Assembly: GCF_017315705.1 (NCBI RefSeq)
Contig: NZ_JAFLRF010000012.1
Coordinates: 1-64,000 of the forward strand
Source of the DNA: Trinickia mobilis
GTDB taxonomy: Bacteria; Pseudomonadota; Gammaproteobacteria; Burkholderiales; Burkholderiaceae
Direction of reading: 5' to 3'
Length of the DNA stretch: 64,000 nt
The position numbers and the translations under genes are program-made. Shown here in pieces: positions 57,285 through 64,000 of this stretch (positions are counted from its first letter, which is position 1; each line of letters opens with the position of its first letter). The notes under the pieces were generated by a model. That model had not been told where the DNA came from and did not search any database. It worked only from the letters and a program-made list of their open reading frames with translations.

Positions 57285-57877
57285 TCGGTCACCGTCACGA
57301 TCGTCACGCGTCGATTCTCGGGCGCGGCGGGATTGCGCGTGTTCAACGGCTCGGAAGACCCCTTGCCGACCGATGAAAGCCGCTCCGGGGCGATACCGTC
57401 CTTTTGCGTGAGGTATTCCACCACCGCCGCAGCACGATCTTCGGAGAGCTTCATGTTTGCATCCGGAGACCCGCGGGGGTCCGCATGCCCCTCGACGCGA
57501 AATTTGTAAGGCGCCAACCGGTCCGATTGCAGCGCAAGCGCCACCTTATCCAAGGCGGTGCGCGCGCTGTCAGTCAGCTCCGATGAGTTGGTGGCGAAAG
57601 TGATCAACATTTGCGCGGCGGGCCTTTTCGCAGGAGCCCCCGGCCTGGGCGCCACACCGGGCTGTTTGTTGGACAGCACGAAACCGCGCGTAACGATGGC
57701 GTCGCTGGCTTCGGTAGGAGCCAGCGCGTTGGTCACCGATTGCTGATTGATGTCCTGCTCTTTCATGACCGGTTCGCCCGCGTACGCGGTACGAACAAGG
57801 CCGACAACGCACAACGCCGCGATGAGCACGCCACACGCCTCGCGTCTATGCAAACCGAAATGAATCAGGCGCGACAT
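57281..57877 (-). CDS. OmpA-family peptidoglycan-binding protein
   Basis: A 198-residue protein with a signal sequence (EACGVLIAALCVVGLVRTAYA) and a C-terminal OmpA domain (about 90-198): MLITFATNSSELTDSARTAL, FRVEGHADPRGSPDANMKLSEDRAAAVVEYL and NRRVTIVTV. The middle is a variable linker. It would bind peptidoglycan in the periplasm. It overlaps the HELGH gene by 4 bp and lies 174 bp downstream of tagF. Confidence 0.9.
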   Translation of the reverse strand: MSRLIHFGLHRREACGVLIAALCVVGLVRTAYAGEPVMKEQDINQQSVTNALAPTEASDAIVTRGFVLSNKQPGVAPRPGAPAKRPAAQMLITFATNSSELTDSARTALDKVALALQSDRLAPYKFRVEGHADPRGSPDANMKLSEDRAAAVVEYLTQKDGIAPERLSSVGKGSSEPLNTRNPAAPENRRVTIVTVTD

Positions 57878-58051
57878 ATCGGAGTCTCCGAAAGATTCGC
57901 ACACCGGGAGTACGCTGCAAGCGGGCAAACGTCGCTCGGCATCCCGAGGCGCACCCCCAACCTATAAAGACGAACGAACAACATTCAAATTGAAAATAGG
58001 CCCCGGATTGCAACGAACCCGGATCTCTTCACCTCCGTGTCATGTTCCAGA

Positions 58052-58738
58052 TCATGACCGCCGCAACGCAACCACCGTCGGCCACCCCGGGCAAGCCGCA
58101 TCCAGCAGTCCCGTAAAGCGCTTTCCATCGGGCAATCCGGTGCCGGTGCGCAGTGAAGGCGGCACGGCATCCGAGCCTTCGCTCCACCAGGTGCTCGCCC
58201 CTGGCGTGACTTGTGCAGCCAGCAGGTCAGCGAATCGGTCATTCACGCCGGAATCGTCATTTATCGAGAGACGCCAAGGCATCGCCGAACGCACGTTCGC
58301 CGCGGGTCCCAGGGCATTCAACTGCGCATCGAACGCCTCGAGTACAAATTCCGGCGCAAGCGTCGCCAGGGCCAGTCGAGTCATGTCGTCGAACCACGCC
58401 TGTGCGCTTTTGAGCCATTCCGCGATCTCCCCATGCTTCACAGGCGCAGCGATCGTGAACGGAAAATATCGCCCGACCCGATCGACGCTTGACATCAGCA
58501 CGCCTATCCACGCCGACTCGCCACACACTCCGGCTCCCACCGCAAAGCACCAGACCGGCGCGTTCAGGTAAATCGGCAACCATTGCGCACCGAACGTTTC
58601 CTGCGCGTAGAGCATCCCCTCCTGCAAGTGCTCGTCCCAGGACGTCACGAATTCGGCCGCCAAGCGGCGCGACACGAAATCGCCATGCGTGCGCACCTTG
58701 CCGAAGAATCCGGGCCCTTGCACCGGCAATTCGCTCAT
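58052..58738 (-). CDS. tagF: Type VI secretion-associated protein TagF
   Basis: A 228-residue TagF/ImpM-type protein. GPGFFGKVRTHGDFVSRRL at the start and the PVWCFAVGAGVCGESAWIGVLMSSVDRVGRYFPFTIAA segment are diagnostic. TagF is a post-translational repressor of T6SS assembly in Pseudomonas. The ATG at 58738 overlaps the tssM stop (ATGA). Confidence 0.92.
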   Translation of the reverse strand: MSELPVQGPGFFGKVRTHGDFVSRRLAAEFVTSWDEHLQEGMLYAQETFGAQWLPIYLNAPVWCFAVGAGVCGESAWIGVLMSSVDRVGRYFPFTIAAPVKHGEIAEWLKSAQAWFDDMTRLALATLAPEFVLEAFDAQLNALGPAANVRSAMPWRLSINDDSGVNDRFADLLAAQVTPGASTWWSEGSDAVPPSLRTGTGLPDGKRFTGLLDAACPGWPTVVALRRS

Positions 58739-61700
58739 AGTCGGTCCGGGCAACGGAAAGCTTCCAGTACGCCACGCCGGAACGGGTTCACTACGCTGCT
58801 CGCGTCCAGTTCGAGATTCACCCGTCTGCCACTCGACTCGAAGCTCAACTTGAAGCGGTCAGCCTGCGCCGTCGGTTGCAGATTCGCTGCATCCAGCAAG
58901 CGCAGCAGCGCCCACGGTCCGTCCGCGTGCGCCGCAGCGTCGTTGCCCGGCGGCGCGAATTCGACGTGCGCCTGCCCTGTGCCCTTGCCGCTCGGCCACT
59001 GAAACACCGTCGTCTGAGCGGTTCCCGGTTTCGCCACCAGTTGCTGACCGTCGATGTCGAGCGTGAATTGCGTGATCGAGGGATCGATATCGAGCGACTT
59101 CACTGCAAAGCGCACCGACACATCGCGCCCGCCCGTTCTGAACAATGCGTCGCGAATCTGCGCTGCTCGCTGAAACTGCACGAGCACGTCCGCAGGGATG
59201 CCGAGAGAATCGGAGCCGGCGCGCCAGCGCCATTGGGGTCCCGACATATCGACAAAGCTCGCAAGGTTCTTCTGGAAGAAATCGTCGATCAACCCGCCGG
59301 GGCCGAGAATCTTGCCGAAATCGTCCGGTGCGGCATCGCGGTTCGAGGCCCGCACGAGCGGATAGCGGCCATCGAGCGCCTGCCGGCACAACTGTGCGAC
59401 GTTCGCCTGCCATAGCGCATTGAGCCGGCCCCGCTCTCCGCCGACTAACAACGACGACGCGCCAGCCGAGATATCTTCGGCGACCGCGGCAAGCGGCGCG
59501 GGCGCGCCCTGGGCCGCGAGCTTCAGCTTCGGCAGCGCGTCGCCCGCGGGCGGAGGCAGTCCCTGACGACGCGCAGAATCCGCGGCCTCGAGATACGCTG
59601 CGACGTCTTTGAGTGCCGCCAGCTGCGTATCGAGTGGCACCGGCCCCTGCGCCCCTGGTTTGCCCGCAAGATCGTGCAGCGCCTGGAAATGCGCATCGAC
59701 CGGATTGACCTCGGCCGGAGCGGCCGCCGTTGTGTTGTCGGGCTGATTGCCGAGCGCACTTTCAAGACGCTTTTTCAGCGCGTCGAGCTTGCCGGTCAAT
59801 GCGGCGGTACCTTGTTCTGCCAACGATCCGCCGGCCTTGACTGTGCCAAGCGTCGTTTCCTGTGCGGCGGCCAACATCAGCGAGCGCAGCGGGGAATCGG
59901 GCGCGGCCAGCGAGTTGGTCACGCGCGCGGCATTTTCGGCGCTATCGAATGGCACCACGTCGATGTCGTTCAAGAAAGCGTCCCATTGCCGGATGTACGC
60001 ATCGAAATACAGCCCCGTCATGTCGCTCTTCAGATCCTCGATGGCCGCCGGCGTCAGCACGGACTCCTCCCTGCCGAGCACCCAATTGTCGCGAGCGGTA
60101 TCGATCACCGCCTGATCGCGCAACTGGCGGAACTTCTGATAGCCCGCACGGGTAAAAGCGCCTGGAACGCCACGGGTCAAAGGTGCACCGCTCTTGCGGG
60201 TCAGCACCAGCGCCGCCTTGTTTCCTGCCGCACTCGCAACACTGAACTCCGGCAACTTCGCCTGATCGAGGTCACGCTGCACGCGGTTGTACATGCGCTG
60301 GGCAAGCGGCAGCTTGGCCAGCCTCTCGCGCGCCTGAGCAATCAGATCCTTGTCCAGCGGCAGCGACGCGTCGAACTGGGCCGGCTGGAACAGCGCGGCG
60401 AGGTGGCCGTCGATGTCGTTGCGCTGCTCGTCGCTTGCGTCACGCAACGGCCCGCGGCGCCAGTCGATGTCGGCCCAGAGCCGAACCGAATCGGCATCGA
60501 AGTGAACGGCGTCCCCGAGCATCAAATACGCTCGCAGCACCTCATACTGAAAGTCCGGGTTGTTTGCGTCGCCCCGACGCAGCTCCTCTTCCATGCGCTG
60601 TACAACGAGCGGCAGCAAGGCCTGACGCAACAACCGGCGATAGCTCGCCTGTGCTTCGAGTCCCAGCTTGTCGCCCTGGTACAGGCCAAGCCTCGATAGC
60701 CACGGAACGCTGCTTTCCCGGTCTGCGTAGCCGCCTGGAATGTCCCGCGCCGCGTTGAGCAGCGGCAGCAGCGCGAGTGGATCGTCGCCAGCCGGCGTGT
60801 TCTGGGCGAGCCTGTTCAGGGCGGACACCCGCTGGGCGACGCTTTGGACATAGCTGAGATTGCGCTGATAGCTGATGAAAAACCCAACCAGCGCCAGCAC
60901 CGCCAAAAGGCCGATTAAGGCAAGTGCGATACGCTGAAGCCAGGAGCGGCGCCGTTCAAGCCTGAGGTTCGCTCCCGCAAGCTCCGCCTCCTGAAAAATC
61001 ACGTCGCGCAGCAGTCGGGTGATGAAGTACGCACGCCCGCTCGATGGGTCGGGCAACACGACTTGCCGCTGCAGACCGAGCGCTGCCGCGACGGCACTCA
61101 TCACGCGATCGATCGGCCGTCCCTCCTGTGTTCCGCTCGTAAAGTAGACACCGCGGAGCAGCGCCGCCTGCTCGAATCGGGACGTCGCAAACGTCTCCTT
61201 CAGAAACTCGTGCAGCACAGCCTTGAGGCCCGCGAATTGCTGCGGAAAGCCGTACACGAGCGCGCGCCGGCGCAAATCGGTTTCTTGCTGCATGCGGTGC
61301 AGCACGCGGACCTGCAGCTGCTTCTCGAGCGCATCGAATTCAGCGGGGAACGCCGTGATCGCGTCGTCGGGCGTACCGTTCTCCACAAACGGAAATGTCA
61401 CGCCCCAGACCTGTTCGCGCTCATCGCGGCCGAGGTCGTCGAAAAACTCTGCGAAACCGGCCAACAAGTCGCACTTTGTCACGACCAGATAGACTGGAAA
61501 GCGCATGCCGAGCAGCGTGTACAGATCCTTGAGCCGGTCGCGAACCGCGTTCGATTGGACCGCGCGTTGCGTGTCGGACGATTGCAGCAGATCCTGGGCG
61601 GACAGCACGACGATCGCACCGTTCAGTGGACGCCGGGGACGATACTTGCGCAGGAGTTTCAGAAATCCCATCCACGCGGCCGCATCGGCGGCCGCGAAGC

Positions 61701-62280
61701 TGTCCTGAGTCGTAAAGCGTCCCGCGGTATCGAGCAGCACGGCGTCGTCGGTAAACCACCAGTCGCAATTGCGCGTGCCGCCGACGCCTCCCACGGCCTT
61801 CGTTCCCAACCGCTCAGAAAGCGGAAGCTTGAGGCCCGAATGCACGAGCGCCGTGGTCTTGCCGGTTCCCGGCGCGCCGATGAACATATACCAGGGCAGC
61901 TGGTACACGTACTGACTGCCGAAACGACCCTTTACACGCGACTTGCGCAGGATCGCCATCGCTTCTTCGAAGCGCTGCTTGAGCGTGGCGATGTCCACAT
62001 CCGATTCCTGCTTGCGGGGTTCAGGCTTCGCGTCTCCTTCGGCGACCACCCGAGTGAATTTGACGTTGGCAAGACGAGCCACAAGCCAGCGCACACTCCA
62101 GTACAGGGCCCACAGCAGGACCAAAACCAGGATCACTGCCCAACGGCTGCCGGAGCTCTCGAGCGGCGCATTGCCCGCATAAGCGAAGAGCGGCCCTTCT
62201 ATCCAGACAATCAACGCAACCGCGAGCACGCCTAACAGAGACAGGACAATGGGCCGCGCAAGCCACTTGAGCAGCTTCAT
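58735..62280 (-). CDS. tssM: Type VI secretion inner-membrane protein TssM (IcmF)
   Basis: A 1181-residue TssM with GAGGAG before the ATG at 62280. Two N-terminal membrane segments (to about residue 65) precede a GTPase-like domain with Walker A MFIGAPGTGKTTALVHSGL (about residue 130); another membrane helix (LIGLLAVLALVGFFISYQ, about residue 440) leads to a long periplasmic part. It forms the membrane complex with TssL and TssJ. Confidence 0.96.
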   Translation of the reverse strand: MKLLKWLARPIVLSLLGVLAVALIVWIEGPLFAYAGNAPLESSGSRWAVILVLVLLWALYWSVRWLVARLANVKFTRVVAEGDAKPEPRKQESDVDIATLKQRFEEAMAILRKSRVKGRFGSQYVYQLPWYMFIGAPGTGKTTALVHSGLKLPLSERLGTKAVGGVGGTRNCDWWFTDDAVLLDTAGRFTTQDSFAAADAAAWMGFLKLLRKYRPRRPLNGAIVVLSAQDLLQSSDTQRAVQSNAVRDRLKDLYTLLGMRFPVYLVVTKCDLLAGFAEFFDDLGRDEREQVWGVTFPFVENGTPDDAITAFPAEFDALEKQLQVRVLHRMQQETDLRRRALVYGFPQQFAGLKAVLHEFLKETFATSRFEQAALLRGVYFTSGTQEGRPIDRVMSAVAAALGLQRQVVLPDPSSGRAYFITRLLRDVIFQEAELAGANLRLERRRSWLQRIALALIGLLAVLALVGFFISYQRNLSYVQSVAQRVSALNRLAQNTPAGDDPLALLPLLNAARDIPGGYADRESSVPWLSRLGLYQGDKLGLEAQASYRRLLRQALLPLVVQRMEEELRRGDANNPDFQYEVLRAYLMLGDAVHFDADSVRLWADIDWRRGPLRDASDEQRNDIDGHLAALFQPAQFDASLPLDKDLIAQARERLAKLPLAQRMYNRVQRDLDQAKLPEFSVASAAGNKAALVLTRKSGAPLTRGVPGAFTRAGYQKFRQLRDQAVIDTARDNWVLGREESVLTPAAIEDLKSDMTGLYFDAYIRQWDAFLNDIDVVPFDSAENAARVTNSLAAPDSPLRSLMLAAAQETTLGTVKAGGSLAEQGTAALTGKLDALKKRLESALGNQPDNTTAAAPAEVNPVDAHFQALHDLAGKPGAQGPVPLDTQLAALKDVAAYLEAADSARRQGLPPPAGDALPKLKLAAQGAPAPLAAVAEDISAGASSLLVGGERGRLNALWQANVAQLCRQALDGRYPLVRASNRDAAPDDFGKILGPGGLIDDFFQKNLASFVDMSGPQWRWRAGSDSLGIPADVLVQFQRAAQIRDALFRTGGRDVSVRFAVKSLDIDPSITQFTLDIDGQQLVAKPGTAQTTVFQWPSGKGTGQAHVEFAPPGNDAAAHADGPWALLRLLDAANLQPTAQADRFKLSFESSGRRVNLELDASSVVNPFRRGVLEAFRCPDRL

Positions 62281-62332
62281 CGCCAAGCTCCTCGGCACTT
62301 ATCGCCATCGATCGAGACTGCACGCCGGGCGC

Positions 62333-63622
62333 TCATGATGCGGCTCCTGGCGCCAGCACGGTAATGTCGACGCGGCGGTTCTTGGCCCGATTGGCAGGGA
62401 TATCGTTTGGCGCAATCGGCTCGGCGTCCCCGCGTCCTTCGGCAGTAAAACGCTGCGGCGTGCCCACCCGCGCCGCAAGCAGGTCCCTCACTGTTTCCGC
62501 GCGCGCTTGTGACAGATGCCAATTCGACGGAAAGCGCGCGGAGAACGCCCTCTGGTTATCGGTATGGCCCGCCACGACAACGGCACCCGGCACGTCTTTT
62601 AGCGCATCTCCGATGCGTTGGATCAGCGGTGCGTAGGCCGGATCCAGCTCCGCGCTACCGGACGCGAACAGACCATCGCCATTGATCGTGACAATCGTAC
62701 GATCCGGGAGCTCCGCCACTCGAACGAGTCCCTTGGCGATCTCAGGTGCGAGAAACTGAGACAGTTTCGGCGCAGCCTTGGGGGCAGCCGCGAGCTTCGC
62801 GGCAAGCGCTGGCGGCGGCGCCACGCGGACCGCGTGCAAGGCGTCGAACGCGCTGTCGGAAGCATCGTTGAGCCGGATGCTCAAGATGAGGTGAACGATG
62901 ACCAGCAGTGCGCAGGCGAGCGCCCCAGCCACCCACAATGGCACGAGTTGCAGCAATGGCTTGCGTTCGACCTCGACCGGCAGCCAGCGCGGCGACAGCG
63001 CTCGCTCGGCGGCGCCGCGTTGAGAGCGAATCATCGGCTCGAGCCGCTCACGTAGGGTGTCGAGTTGCGTGCGGCCGCCGTCGATCAAACGATAACGCCC
63101 TTCGAAGCCGAGGCCGAGCATCACATAGAGCAATTCGAGCACGTCGACATTTGCCGCCGGATTTTGCGCAAGCCGTTGCAGGATCAAAAAAAAGCGTTCG
63201 CCGCCCGACGCCTCGTTGTGAAACATGACCAGCAGGCTGCGGCTGCCCCAGAGCCCCGCACCCCATGGCGTACTCGAGATGGCTTCATCGAGAAACGTGC
63301 ACAGGCAGTAACGTGATGCGCCGAGCTTCTCGTCGTCGTAACCGCTCGCGCGGCCCTGGGTCTCGAACGTGCGGATCATCTGCATCAGCTGATTGCGCAG
63401 TTCTTCGACGTTCGGATGGGTCGGCAATTGCCGCAGCGGCACCGCCAGCTCGAGCAACGGATTCGCCGCGCGCAGCAGTGGATTCAGGCCGCCCGTCGTC
63501 GTCAGGAGCGGCGCGGTCGACACGTCGGCCGCAACGAAGGCGGCGCGTGCGCCGCCGGGCGTCGGAATGATGATCGTTGCGCCGGGATCGTCGGACGGGC
63601 CGCGTGGTTCGTTTGGAGACAC
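62333..63622 (-). CDS. tssL: Type VI secretion protein TssL with OmpA-like domain
   Basis: A 429-residue DotU-type protein. I chose the GTG at 63622 (AAGGA upstream). The cytoplasmic TssL domain covers about 55-230 (NPLLRAANPLLELAVPLRQLP, YCLCTFLDEAISSTPWG, MLGLGFEGRYRL). One membrane helix (VPLWVAGALACALLVIVHLIL) follows, then a periplasmic OmpA domain (GDGLFASGSAELDPAY, VVVAGHTDNQRAFS, RAKNRRVDITV) that holds the complex to peptidoglycan. Confidence 0.95.
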   Translation of the reverse strand: MSPNEPRGPSDDPGATIIIPTPGGARAAFVAADVSTAPLLTTTGGLNPLLRAANPLLELAVPLRQLPTHPNVEELRNQLMQMIRTFETQGRASGYDDEKLGASRYCLCTFLDEAISSTPWGAGLWGSRSLLVMFHNEASGGERFFLILQRLAQNPAANVDVLELLYVMLGLGFEGRYRLIDGGRTQLDTLRERLEPMIRSQRGAAERALSPRWLPVEVERKPLLQLVPLWVAGALACALLVIVHLILSIRLNDASDSAFDALHAVRVAPPPALAAKLAAAPKAAPKLSQFLAPEIAKGLVRVAELPDRTIVTINGDGLFASGSAELDPAYAPLIQRIGDALKDVPGAVVVAGHTDNQRAFSARFPSNWHLSQARAETVRDLLAARVGTPQRFTAEGRGDAEPIAPNDIPANRAKNRRVDITVLAPGAAS

Positions 63623-63651
63623 GATGAACGTCCTTATGCTTGAGGAGCCCG

Positions 63652-64000
63652 TCAGCGGCGGATCGCCCAGAACTCCATTGCGAGCCCTGGGAAGTCGCCC
63701 GCCACGTGCAGCGCCATTCCCGCTGACTGGGCAAACTGCTTCCACAGCTCGTTGCCGCGGTCGAGTTCGAAATACGTAAAACCTGCATGAAATGGCAATT
63801 GCCGGGGGGCGACCGGCAGCGCGCGCAGTCCGATGCCCGGCAATTGCAGATTGACAAGATCGCGGATGCGCTCGATCGGACCGATCTTCACCTGCGGCGC
63901 GAAGCCGGTCAGGATTGACTCCGCAGGCAGTTGCGCGCGCACTGCGAGCACGAAGGTCGCCGTTGCAAACAGGTTCTTGTCCGGCACGATCGCCACACGC
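63652..64000 (-). CDS. tssK: Type VI secretion baseplate protein TssK, C-terminal part
   Basis: About 115 residues of the C-terminus are visible; the gene runs off the right edge. FATATFVLAVRAQLPAESIL, FAPQVKIGPIERIRDLVNLQLPGIGL and GMALHVAGDFPGLAMEFWAI match the TssK C-terminal domain, which docks to the membrane complex. The stop is 29 bp before tssL. Confidence 0.9.
   Translation of the reverse strand, partial: RVAIVPDKNLFATATFVLAVRAQLPAESILTGFAPQVKIGPIERIRDLVNLQLPGIGLRALPVAPRQLPFHAGFTYFELDRGNELWKQFAQSAGMALHVAGDFPGLAMEFWAIRR

Overview
The window looks like chromosomal DNA of a GC-rich betaproteobacterium of the Burkholderiaceae (Burkholderia / Paraburkholderia / Caballeronia group). This rests on the gene content and order (ribBA-ribH-nusB-aminotransferase, urtABCDE next to ureDABCEFG, a tssK-tssL-tssM type VI secretion block), strong GC third-position bias, and copies of a GC-rich interspersed repeat of a kind common in Burkholderiales. 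The assignment is an inference from sequence features; no search was run. Coding is dense on both strands. The visible exceptions to the base composition are an AT-richer toxin/immunity remnant at about 33.0-33.6 kb and a few intergenic gaps.

Layout. 0-2.9 kb: a leftward drug-efflux operon (MarR2, DHA2 MFS pump, MarR1, outer-membrane lipoprotein) in which all four gene starts carry one recurring TCTG-N6-CAGA operator. 3.1-7.1 kb: a two-subunit aconitase-X enzyme, a convergent PLP decarboxylase and an SDR. 7.3 kb: a remnant of a TonB-dependent receptor. 7.7-11.2 kb: riboflavin genes, nusB and an aminotransferase. 11.3-16.4 kb: lytic transglycosylase, a candidate small RNA, ubiD, a threonine-dehydratase-like enzyme and a small PPPVYYA-repeat secreted protein. 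16.7-17.1 kb: 41-bp inverted repeats around a 53-residue gene. 17.4-24.9 kb: housekeeping and conserved genes, with a frameshifted Sel1-repeat pseudogene, tRNA-Gly(CCC), trmB, uppP, pcm and a rhodanese.

24.9-39.4 kb is a nitrogen block: an omega-aminotransferase, the urea ABC transporter urtABCDE, and urease ureDABC-EFG. Two sigma-54-type promoters (26546 and 34696) point to control by nitrogen status. The block has been invaded three times: a repeat element duplicated TGAGATG at the urtC start and added 28 codons in frame; a related composite element duplicated CATGAAC at the ureG start and created a 44-codon leader ORF that ends in ATGA coupling to ureG; and an orphan CDI-type RNase-A-like toxin (frameshifted, lacking the expected active-site His region) with an intact immunity gene lies between urtE and ureD.

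39.4-43.4 kb: a HipBA toxin-antitoxin pair, trehalose-phosphate synthase and an orphan gene. 43.5-53.7 kb holds the most unusual locus: a CHAT-protease/TPR protein, a TpsB transporter and a TpsA filamentous-haemagglutinin-like exoprotein, divergent from a membrane Ser/Thr kinase with a predicted periplasmic DUF4384 domain. 53.8-56.3 kb: glycogen phosphorylase. 56.3-64.0 kb: the end of a type VI secretion cluster (tssK fragment, tssL with an OmpA domain, tssM, tagF), a separate OmpA-like protein and a predicted HELGH metallopeptidase-like protein.
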